This document shows positions 13,389 through 25,600 of a stretch of DNA of 64,000 bases, piece after piece. Under the pieces are notes generated by a model, which was not told the origin of the DNA, made no database searches, and worked only from the letters and a program-made list of their open reading frames with translations. A program made the translations under genes and the position numbers. The stretch comes from Physcomitrium patens. Lineage: Eukaryota > Streptophyta > Bryopsida > Funariales > Funariaceae. Numbering within the stretch: the stretch's first letter is position 1; each line of letters opens with the position of its first letter. The stretch spans positions 1 to 64,000 of the forward strand of contig NC_037258.1 in NCBI RefSeq assembly GCF_000002425.4, given 5' to 3'.

Positions 13389-13667
13389 TATTGAGAGCAT
13401 TAAATGTAGCCGGCGCTCTCCATAATATTTATTGTAGTCTACAACAAATACTATAGCTACAATATTTGGAATGTAATGAAGAGGAATTGTTTATCCTCTC
13501 CCCTTCTCCTATTAAATACATGATACAACTAGATCAATAGATTTTTTGGGTGAAGCTCTATCTCACTCCTTAGAAACTCTCTTGAGTGTGTATGTATTAC
13601 TTATTACTACTCTTGTGTGTGTGTATTACTTACTACTACTCTTGTGTCTTTCTAAACATTCTCAACA
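13389..13667 (+). repeat. 3' LTR of the Copia element
   Basis: Begins TATTGAGAGCATT after the purine tract and ends TTCTCAACA, giving the TGTTGAGA/TCTCAACA inverted ends seen across the pair. It is 27 bp longer than the 5' LTR because a segment like TGTATTACTTACTACTACTCTTG is present twice (about 13588-13645). Confidence 0.88.
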
Positions 13668-13672
13668 GTCAT

Positions 13673-15300
13673 AATAGTCAATTATATTGAGCAAAACACT
13701 TCCATTTTAATTCAATTGAGATTAAATATTTTTTAGGAAGCATGTGCATTGGAAGCTCAGCAACCATAGTATCCAAGATCTCTCTGTTGGCTTGTATAAC
13801 AATTTAAAAATAATGAACTATTCCCTTCAACACCCCTGTATTGTGACAAAAAGTAAGGCCACAATAAGAAGAGAAAAAACATTAAAATTTACCATGTGAA
13901 CCCTCATGTGGTCCAAGATGCTTCAGCTTGACTGCAATATGCTCCTTCCATTTCACTGAGATTGAGACCTTTGTGGATCGATGTAAAAATAGAAGTATGC
14001 CAAGTGCAGGTGCAAGCCCACCTCATGAACAAGGTTTGTGCCTACGTTGAATGAGTTGATTCTATATCATCAGATTGTCTGAGAAGCAGAGTATTTTTTG
14101 GAGCTGAACCTATTCTTTATACCTCCAATTACATGATTGGGGGCAGGATGATGTAAGCCCTACATTCTATCTGCCAACCTATACATACATGGAATATTAT
14201 CTATTGAGAAAAAGAAAAGGTACAATTCTAAAAATGTGATATCAATCCTTGATTATTTTCATGTTCCATGATAGATAAATGATCAAATTATTTATGGCAT
14301 GACATTTTCATGTTTAACAATTTTTAGTACAAAAAAATCATTTTTTAAAAATTTAGATTTTTAATAAGAGAATTGTTTTTTGAAAATATTCTGAGATGTA
14401 ATATAAAGTCTACATCATGATATTGCAATGTAGGCTTTAGAAATAACATCAACACAGTCCAAATTACTATGATGGATTTCTTTAATTCTAAATTCATTAT
14501 CATGTTCTAATTTACCTATATAATGATATGATTTGACATGTTTATTTATATACTCAGGTTATAAAAAATAATCAGGAGTGCAACTCTACACCACATAGAA
14601 TCCTATAAATACCATAATGTTAAAATATTAAAAAAAATCCTATAATTATCTTCAACAACAAAGATTTGCTTAGAATCAGAAGGAGGGAAAATGAAAAGCA
14701 ACCAAGAGCACAACAAATTACTTGTGAAATATTTCTTAGGAGATGGAACAAATCTTACATTGTCAATTATACTTTAGGATTTAAAATAGACACAAAAATA
14801 TACTAGAACTTACGGACCCCACACACTGGCCTAATATTTTATAATTAAAAACAATCTTAGATGCCTTCTGTCACCCAATCAACACATCATATTTTACCCA
14901 CATAACACAAAGGTCATCCAATTACTTTGGTTAACTTGAGTATCAGAGCCTAAAACCTTTGTGTTATCATCATCAACTTATTGTATCCACTGGATATCTT
15001 GTTTTCTGTCAAAAAAAAAAAAAAAAAAAAAAAAAAAAACAATTAGTTTAGAAACGAAAGAAAATCTCCTGTACACACAGTAACATACATAGAGGATCAG
15101 GGAAGATGACAATTTATGAGAAAAACACTTAACTCCTCGGAAAAGTGGGCCCAAGGTTGAGATAGCCTTTGTCAACACCCCCACTCACTACCAGGTGAAC
15201 ATGGTTGTCACATGGGCTCAACATTTGTTGCATTGAACGTGAATGATAGTTGGATTACTTTGTAATTCAATATCAAAAAAATATTTTAAAATATATTAAA
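13673..15300. other. Decayed gene-free sequence with a possible captured exon fragment
   Basis: No intact gene. On the minus strand 14022-13893 is open for 43 codons (includes STKVSISVKWKEHIAVKL) and is followed by a GT donor-like GGTAAATTT; it looks protein-like but I do not recognise it and found no partner exon. At about 14940-14951 the sequence GTATCAGAGCC resembles the 3' part of a plant tRNA-Met primer-binding site. A 29-base A run sits at 15011-15039. Confidence 0.35.
15011..15039. repeat. Poly(A) run of 29 bases
   Basis: Homopolymer in intergenic sequence; could be the tail of an old retroposed copy on the plus strand, but no associated gene body was recognised. Confidence 0.9.
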
Positions 15301-16858
15301 GGTCAAACAACGAAGAAAAAAGTTGAAGAAAGGATTTTGCAAACAAAAACGAAAATAGTCTAGGCTTATATTACAGCTTTAATCATGTAGAGGATTGAGC
15401 CAAAATGAACGTGTTACAACCAAAAAAATTGCTCTTATGCTTCTTCTGACGAAGGTCTGTGACTGAATGTTTCTTTACGTAATGAAATAGTAAGTATTGG
15501 TGTTGGTTTTGCAGGTTGTACTACCAAGATTGATGCACTAAATGCCATAAGCAGTGTGGGTGGGTGAACAAGCTAAGGATTCCGGGGTGAGCTGACTCGT
15601 CACACACCACTCTCACAACCAGACCCAGTCGAACATCTTCCAACCCACACGCGATCTGAACTAGCAACAGAAACACAAACAGGAGAAGAATTCTGCGATT
15701 GCTGTGCGAGTTCGGAGCAGCTGGATCTGCGTAACGCGTGTTCTTCAAGCACTAGTTTTTGCAGTCATTCTGTCATAAAGTCGATGCAAACCCTAGTGCT
15801 ATACACTGAGAATGAAAGATGGCACGTCTCCGTTGAGCGACCGTGTCTACACAGGAATATCCACAGCATTCGAAAGTCAACAGACACTGAAGCACACAGA
15901 TTGCAGCTCGTGACAATTTTTGTAGGGGTTCTGGGGGGCAGCGCGGCGTTGCTCCATTGGGATGCTGATCGGAAGTCGAGTTACGGGCTTGGGCCCTGAA
16001 GCCTGATCGCCGTCCCTGAAGTCCTGGGCCGACCTACAGATTGGAAATTTCCTGCAGTCGTTATGATGTTTTGACGATCCGAAAGATTAGCTGAAGCCAT
16101 GTAGAACGACCAATTGGAGGAGTTTTTGACGCTTTCTTTTCTTTTTGTTATTTTCTGGTTGATTACCTCCTGGTGGTATTAAATAAACCAATTATTGAAC
16201 GTGGATTGAGAATCCATCTCAGAGCGTCCGGAAGTGATGGTAAAATTTGCATCTGTTAATGTGCCGAAGCTTGTCATGAGCTCAAAATTAGTTTTTTCTC
16301 GGTTAACATTTCTCACGCGTGCGAAGCGATCTCGAACTTTGAACTCATGTGACTGATAGTTCTACATTTTCAAGTAATTTATCTTCAATTTCTCTATCAA
16401 CTTAAATTCTGAAATCCACTATGCTCTCTCCACTCCTCTCAAAGTCTTCCAGTTGCGCCAAAAAAGCTTAAAAAATTTATCAACAGATGCAGACGCTCAA
16501 GTGTGGGAGAAGATTTACTTGACTATTTGTGGTTAATCTCCACAATCAGGTATCATCACAACAACAAAACAGAGCTTGTATAAGTACATAAGCGGCGGAT
16601 CTGAACACCTCTCAGCACTAGCACTTCATGGTTCGCCTTCCTCCGCCTTCGGTGCATCCATTAGTTTCTTCACTCTGCTCTGGCACCCGTGGCTCTGAGA
16701 GCCTAGCAGCTGAACTTCAGTTCTCTGCGTTAAAACTTCTCGTACCCAGATTCAGTGAGCAGACGTAGTTGTTGTCTGGAGAGTTTCGCTGGCCAGTAGC
16801 AAGTTCGTTAGTTGTTATTCCAGCTCATTTAGAGTTCCTTAGAGGGTTGCTTGAGAGA
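15300..16858. other. Upstream region of the peroxidase gene
   Basis: Composition rises to gene-island levels here. Short frames on both strands (for example 15521-15748 minus, 15784-15999 plus) have no recognisable domain and look like chance. A TATA-like element lies at 16579. Most of the last 250 bases are probably 5' untranslated leader of the peroxidase. Confidence 0.4.
16579..16586 (+). promoter_or_regulatory. Candidate TATA box for the peroxidase gene
   Basis: TATAAGTA about 280 bp upstream of the peroxidase ATG, in otherwise mixed-composition sequence. Transcription would start near 16610, leaving a leader of about 250 nt. Sequence match only. Confidence 0.35.
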
Positions 16859-18215
<1,357 letters not shown>

Positions 18216-19527
18216 GTAGAGACTTGCAATCGTCGTGGTTCATGAAATTTGAATTCACCAATGACTGGTGTAATCATGAGTTTCTTCAGGAGATTGTAAC
18301 ACATGGTTGGATTAGTAGTATGGAGTGCTTTGAACAATGGTGCAAGCCACACGTAATGTACCGCTACTGATGTCGAAATGAACAGTGCGATTTAGTATTA
18401 GGATCACTATCAGTAGAGTAGAATGTTCGTATATCCAGCCGCCTTGTGGTAGAAGAACCGTGTTTAAATTGAGTAAACTGGGTTATTTTTGTGTTCTCTT
18501 GAGTTGCGAAAATTCCCTCGTGCTATGTTTTCTGACATTTGAGCTGAGAGGAAAGAGATCACAAAGCAGCTGTGACATCTTGGAGCTCGAAAAGAACTAT
18601 CATGTTTGCTCTAAACTAGCCAATCAAGTTGGGGGGAAAGTCATTCTTAGTGATTGATGAGAACTTTCGCAATCTCAGGGCTACAATTAACAATCTTTGG
18701 ATTGGTGAGTCAAAGATCAACAATTTTGATGAAAGGTACTGTGCTGATGTACGATGCAGTAGAGTAGCGCAATGGCGCTAATGTCCCTGATAACACTTGC
18801 AGAAACAGAAAACCCACACGCTAAGAGCTTTACGAAAAGCAACCACATGTTTCACTCATAAATGTTGCCAAAGACATAGCACGCTGTGATAATGGCACCA
18901 TGGGTAATCGTGTAAAATTTCCTACATAAGCCATAAACAAACGAAAAAATTAACATCGTCTTCATGCAATGGCGGCATTCCATGACAGCATCATGTTTAG
19001 CATTTGTTCTCAAACAAGGTAGACGCAACAGTGTGGTGGTTGCGGAGAGGTTCTGACCCACGCTGCCGCCTTAGGCTTCACAATTCCCCTCCGCAGATTT
19101 AACGAATACACCCTTCGCTCACTCCACTTGTCCATATCAATCCAGTAATAATTTAAAGATATAGATCAAGCTTAAGCAGAACTGATATAGAAATTTTGGC
19201 AAAATTCACACCCCAGTTTATTGAGGCCCTCCGAAATATCCAAGATTTAAACCTTCAGATTTAACACTTTTATGATGGGGTGATTGCAGAACAATAGAAT
19301 TTTAAGAACTGAGGAAATTAAGGAGTATATCTGTGAAAATTTTAAGTACTGTTGCAGTCTTTCAACATTCTCATAGGGCTCGGCGTCCCTGACATAGTTT
19401 CGAATATATTTTGCCAACGGCCACGGGAGTGACGTAAGCTACGGGCACTTGCATACCTCGATGCTTCAGATTTATTGACTTTCGACGATGACACTGTTTA
19501 TATGCATTGAGAGTGCAGCAAAAGATT

Positions 19528-19558
<31 letters not shown>

Positions 19559-21120
19559 TTGTTGCAATGCGCTCCCAACACTCACTTGGAGCGTGGCGTA
19601 CGAAAGGATCTGTCTCCAATAATGCCAATGAAGTTGCTGGAGCGTGGGAGACGACCGGCTTGAGTGGTTGCAATAGAAGAAATGGTGTTAGCAACAGCTG
19701 CGGTCATAACAGGAGTTGCTTTATGAGCAGAATGTGTAATTGCAGGAGGGCTAGTAGCAGTTGAAGGGGCAGTATGTAGTGTCGATTGTAATTGGCAAAG
19801 GCGGCGATGGTCGTCCGGATCCAAAGAAAAGATGCTTGAAGAAAAGCCCAAGGTTGAACAGTCCAATCATGAGCAGTCCGACTAGAAGTGGTGCAGATGG
19901 AGAGAAGATCCACAATATCTCCAGTTCGAGGCGTACAGCAGAAGTGGGAAAACATACACATTTTGAACTGGGCCTCCATCTGGCGGTTCACTATCGCACT
20001 CAAGTCTTTGTGGGGACCATTACACTACCTATAGTTTGTCCAGTCATGATGAGGAATTACTTGCATAACTACGATCTCAGACAAGACTGTAGCAACCTCA
20101 ACCTTTATGTTATAAAACGAAGGAGGGATAGAGGTTGAAGTGCGTTCATAGTTTTAGCTTCCACATTCACAATAGTGTCGGCCCAAACTCTTTCGGTATT
20201 ACACATTTGACGCAACACATTGCAACATGTAGCCTGGTTAGTATTTTGGAATGTAATAATTTGACATAATGCACATCAAACGTTCTGAGTTCGCCAAATT
20301 AATGATCTATCCTTCTGTCGGAAAAATATGCACTGCTATCCATCTACACAGGATTTATGTATTGTAGTTTTCTGCAGATGATGCTCACAATTTCCGATCT
20401 TTACAAAGAAAATCACAATTTCTGATCATAATTTTTTACTAATAATGATCTTTATCAGCTACTTTTCATTTTGAATTTCATCCACTTCATTATAATTAAA
20501 AATCTCCATAATTAAGAACTTTCTCCGCATCGTGTGGTATCATGAAACTGCAATCGACCAGCGACTCTTCCTAGTATCTTATATTCATGATGGTTTTCAA
20601 CCAGATTCAATTGTTTTGATTAAGATTCAAAAATGATTCACCTATCATACTGATTTTAAATCTCTCTTAGTGTATTCTTTAAGCACATTGTAAGTGAGGA
20701 ATTTTACTCATGTTGATATTGATTATGTTCTCGATTTTTAAGCTAAGGTGAAACCAGTGGCGAGTGTGGCTCCAATGCTACTCGATCTAAGTGTGTTGGA
20801 CTGCGGTCCCTGCAGGCAAATGTTAGCTTTTTTGTTCTTTTGCAATTGGTTCTACTATTAATTCATGGGTGAATATGTTGGAAGGGCTCGTGCTATTTTT
20901 TGGGTTTTTGATCGACTTCTCAGTCGTTGTTTACATCTGTTCGTACCTTGGTTGGTTGGTTTGTTTTTTTTCTTTGTTTTTTGGAGGGGAGATTCCAATT
21001 TACTGGAGTAAGGCAGCAGATTGTCAAGAGGAGAATACATGATAGAAAACTAAGGAAATTTATCAAGTTCTGCAAAAGCTGTGAGATGGCATTGCAACTT
21101 ATTAGGCTATAAATAGAAGC
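18216..21120. other. Downstream and intergenic region after the peroxidase
   Basis: The first 200-400 bases are probably peroxidase 3' UTR. Overlapping frames at 19507-20138 on both strands are open for 85-125 codons but have no recognisable domain. A TA tract lies near 19531-19558. The sequence turns AT-rich near 21.1 kb, where the next transposon block begins. Confidence 0.4.
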
Positions 21121-21646
21121 AAGAGTTGTAGAGACAATGCATACCTTTTCACATAAAAATGCATAAGATTATGATATTTAAATAAGTTTTAAATGAGGCA
21201 CAAATCAACATCAAAACAAATGATTATTTTAATAAAATATGTAATAGATGTGTACGTAGTTTAAATAAATATAAGAATTAGATAGAAATATATTAAATAG
21301 ATGATATCTTCTTCAAAATTAATTAAAACAGTTTTGTAGATGTTGATTATATCTATAGGTTTTTTTTATATAGCATAGGGCTATTGAAACTTGTCCTATA
21401 TTATTTGTATTTTTAAAAGCCATATTGAAAGCAACCTACAACTTAGTTGTAAACCTTGTGGTTCTTAAAAAAATTCTATAAGATCTTTTATTTCTATCTA
21501 ACTCCTTTCATCTAGGTAATTACAAGTATTGATTTTTTTTGTGATTCAAATAGATGTAAGATAAAAGAGAATCAAAATGACTATTTTTAAATATATATAT
21601 AAAAAAAAAAATGTCTAAATTATAAACACTATATTGATAAGACTAA

Positions 21647-21662
21647 TGATGGTTTTAGTTTT

Positions 21663-21700
<38 letters not shown>

Positions 21701-22175
21701 ATTATATAAAAGATAAAATCTTATTCACAAGCTTCTTAGAAGCTTCATAGATGCATATTTGACTTTATATGTGATTGAAGGTGATTGATAGGTTAAAAAT
21801 TTAGCCAACAAGTTGATTACATATTATATATATTGGCTACTTGTGGTATAAGTTGGCTAATGTGGTGCACATATAGGAAACTCAACTTGCAAGTTAGACA
21901 TATATCTTGCAAGTTGGACATGTATTAGAGGTCCTATAAAATATTGCCACATGATTCCTAATTAGATGGTATATATAGAGACAAGAGTGAAGTATTCCTT
22001 ACTCTTATCAATGCCGTTTTTATTCTTAGTCTTATTTCAAGAGTCTATAGTCTTCTTTTTTTAACAATAACCATTCTAGTTCTAATATATACTATCTTTG
22101 AGTGAATATCTATTCTTTTTTAGTGACACAAGAGTGTATTGATTCTTTGGTTGTTTGTGATTCATGTCTTTGACA
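21647..22175 (+). repeat. LTR of the chromodomain Ty3/gypsy family (plus strand)
   Basis: Matches the minus-strand LTR at 742-1259 and the plus-strand LTR from 55465 over nearly its whole length, including the AAGCTTCTTAGAAGCTT block, the CACATGATTCCTAATTAGATGG region and the GTGATTCATGTCTTTGACA end. A TA microsatellite (21667-21698) has expanded inside it. It is followed by about 450 bp that may be leader and the start of gag (ATG near 22431), after which the minus-strand gypsy copy takes over. Confidence 0.7.
21667..21698. repeat. TA microsatellite inside an LTR
   Basis: About 16 TA units within the plus-strand chromovirus LTR; the other LTR copies lack it at this place. Confidence 0.9.
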
Positions 22176-22650
22176 ATTTGTCAGGAGTATTAATTTTTTA
22201 TTCTTATTTTTTAAGAAGTGAGTGAATTATTTTATTTTATACCATTTAATTTTAAAATTACAAATTATCCACTTTTAAATTTTATTTTTAGTTTTATTAT
22301 TTTGTTTTAAAAAAAAAAAAAAAAAAAAAAAACATTCTTCTTTATAGAAATTTCGATTTGATATTAAAAGTTATAGAATACCTTCCTCTAATTTAACTTG
22401 TAGTTTTATTAAAGTAATTTATTATAGAGATGGAAGAAAAAATTATGAATGTTATACTTGGTACAAGTGAAAATAGATTTATAAATATTATAGATCTTTA
22501 CAAGCTTGTTAATGCTCTTAGGAAAAAATTTCACATATTACTAATATCAATTATAAATTATATATAGCTAAATCAATGCTATAGCACCTAAACCACCAAA
22601 ATGTATTGTATACATAAAAAAATGAAACTTCAATTGTTATCAATATATGA
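22176..22650 (+). mobile_element. Possible leader and gag stub of the chromovirus
   Basis: Sequence between the plus-strand LTR and the minus-strand gypsy copy. It has a 24-base A run (22309-22332), then an ATG near 22431 that starts a short frame (MEEKIMNVILG) ending at a stop within about 45 codons. Its position suggests the 5' end of a truncated chromovirus, but no gag domain is recognisable. Confidence 0.35.
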
Positions 22651-25600
22651 GATATAGATGAAAGACTTTCTATTATGAAGATAAATCTAATTTTTTAAAA
22701 GAAGAATCAAAAAAAAGTAATACCAAGCATACCATATGCCATCTACCTTTGCATTGGATACATAATAGCATGGTAGCAACCATTTTCTTTTCACCACATA
22801 TAAAACAAAAAAGATCATTTGGCACAACTCTTAGTTTAAGATGTATAAAATTATATATAAAAAGATGGCAAGGACCATAATTCTTTCAATATTCTTGACA
22901 CTCTAATCTATCCTTGCCTTTAAGAAACAAAATACTATTTAATAATATATTCTAGATATAAAGAATTGTGCGTCTTATCTTAATATCAAGTATTGTAGGC
23001 ACCTCACATTGCAAATAGAAATAATCTCTATTAAAGAATCTTTGCAATTGAGGTCAATAAGCTCTATTATGAATGCAAGTATATCAAAAAATAATATAGT
23101 ATTAAAAAATAGATAAGATTTTCATTGTGATAGGCATAATTTTTTAAAAAAAATCTATTCAATCATATAGACATTGAGACCATATATCAAGATTATAAAA
23201 GTCCACAAATAGGATTAGTTTATCACATACTAAGCTTACTAAGTTTGGCTCCTATCCCTATAACAATTAGTAAGGACTATAACAACTTAAAGATGTTTGC
23301 CTACTAAAGTAGTAATCCAATGTAATCTATGGCAACATCAAGTTCCAATCAAAATATTTGTCATGAAATAATTCATATTTTTGTAAACCAAGTTTAATAG
23401 TTTCAATAACTTATTTAGTTAAGTCATTTTCTTTAGAATGATTTTTAAAGGTGGTGAAATAATCTATGAAATCTTTAGTACAAAAAGCCACAAAAGCCTC
23501 AAAGAACTTCCTCCCTTAATCCATTAAGGCTTCAATAGGTATTTCTAAATATATTTGTATATAATAAAATAAAGCTATAGTTGCCAACTCTAAAGAGTTT
23601 TGTGGTAAAGCCGTAAGTACAATTAATTTGCTAAAATATTCTACCATCACCAATACATATTTAGCTTTACATAATGTAACAATAATTAATTCAATAAAGT
23701 CCAAAGTTCAAGAATATTTCAAATCTATAATAGATAAAGGCATCAATTAAGGTAATAAAGTATTAAAACTTAATTTCATCCAATTACATATTTCACATTA
23801 AAAAACATATGTGGCTACTTGTTGATAAATGTTAATCCACTAATATTATTCACATAATATAAAATGTACCTTCATTATCCTAATGTGTTCAAATTCCTCA
23901 TGTATTTTCTACACCAAAGAAGCTCTTTGATTTGACCTTAGAACTATATACCTAGCTCTATCAAATCACATATTAAATAACAAAATTTTCTTTCAATAAA
24001 ATTTTATTATTTGGTAATTAATTTTGTCTCTTTCTATGAAAGAAATAGTAAAAAGAATGTCCTTTGTTGAAGCTTGTGGAAGAACGTAAGGTCTTTCCAC
24101 ACATCACTAATAAATTTTGTCCTATCAAATTTCTCATCTAAACTTTGATTAAGCACCATAATTATAGAATTTGATATCATAGTCAAATATGTAGTTGTAT
24201 GCTATTTAAGAATTGCTTCTTTGTCACAATTTTTATGTAATTGACCTCCGATCAAGTCTTCTTCCAAAGAACTTGGATTATAAAAAAAATTGTCGACATC
24301 CAAATTGATAATGCTTGCTTAATGCACAATCTTAACATCATATTTTTGAAGCAATAAAGTATATCTAGCAAGCATATTAGTAAGCTTGTTTGATTCTATA
24401 AGTCATTTTAAAGGTTAATAGTCAATTGCCAATATAAATCATTGTTCATACAAATAAGGTCAAAAATAAGCAATAGCTCAAATTGCTGCTAAAGTTTATT
24501 CCTTACAAGATGAGTAGTTGTATCCCATACTATTATTGCTTCTAAATGAAAATACAATGATATATTCTTATCTTACATCATTCTTTTATATTAATATTGA
24601 TTCCAATCTTATTGCAATCCAATTTGTGTGCAATTATTAAGATTGAATAGTATTTGGACATCAAAGTATTGGAATTAAATCCAACTTTTGCTTTAGTATA
24701 TCAAGTGCATGTTGTTGGTTCTAATTACAAGTCTATGGATGATCCTTGCTAATGAGAGCAATTAAAAGCTTGACAATTAATTTGGAGTTCTTAATAAATA
24801 TTTTATAGTAATTTATCTAATTAAAAAATTCTTGAAATTGTGAAATATTACTTAGTGCTAAGTTTATTTGCAAGACATCTATCTTTGCTTGATATGTGCA
24901 AAGTCTTCTTAGAATGATCATATGATCCAAGTAGGGTAATTTTTTGTAGAAGAATTTATACTTATTATGATGCAAATATATTCTTTACTGTGGTAATTTC
25001 TCAAATAATATTTGCAAATATTTCACATGATTAGATGGCTTATTACTAAAAATAATAAAATCATTATTATAGCATCTAGCAAATGATAAGCTAGCCAATA
25101 CTTCTTTTATTATCCTCTAAAACTCAGCTACTATATTCTTAAGGTCAAATAGAAGAAACTTCAAATGATATAGTTGATCTTTGTTATCTTGATCAATTCT
25201 CCAAAATCTTATCTTTATTCAATCTTCAACAAGTAATGGTAATTGGTGATAATTAAATCTTAAGTTTAAAGTGTTGGATACTCAAAAAAATCCTATTACA
25301 TTAAATAATTCCTTTGATATCAATTATTTAAATAAAAATCAAAAGAATAAATTATATGTTGACCAATTAAAATATCATAGTTGGTAGTATCAATTACTAT
25401 ACATCATAGAAAAAAATATGAATAAATTTATCTAAATTTGGTGCAAATAATCAATTACGATGGCTACTTAGTATAGCTAACAACTTACTCCATGCTTCCT
25501 ACTAAAGTAACAATAGTGGAAAAAAAGAAGCTTTAGGTATATAATAATAAGTTCTAATTTTTAAACAAGTTACTTGTCAATCATAATTGATTGGATACTA

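Larger units (their letters stand above)
7912..13667 (+). mobile_element. Structurally complete, non-functional Ty1/copia LTR retrotransposon
   Basis: Two related LTRs (7912-8163 and 13389-13667) flank an internal region of about 5.2 kb, and both ends are bordered by GTCAT (7907-7911 and 13668-13672), a 5-bp target duplication. The domain order on the plus strand is Copia: gag start near 8683 (LTVDGNNYLLWTKM), degraded zinc knuckle near 9510-9550, protease LIDSATIHTIL near 9715, integrase about 10.1-10.7 kb, reverse transcriptase with YIDD at 12177-12188, and RNase H ending in ADLLTKALP near 13090. A purine tract (GCAAGGAGGAG) ends just before the 3' LTR. Many in-frame stops and frameshifts break the polyprotein. 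By eye the two LTRs differ at roughly one position in eight to ten, so the insertion is old. Confidence 0.93.

Noticed and set aside
19507-20138. Overlapping frames of 85-125 codons on both strands
   Set aside because: Open on both strands with no domain, no codon bias favouring one strand and no splice partners.
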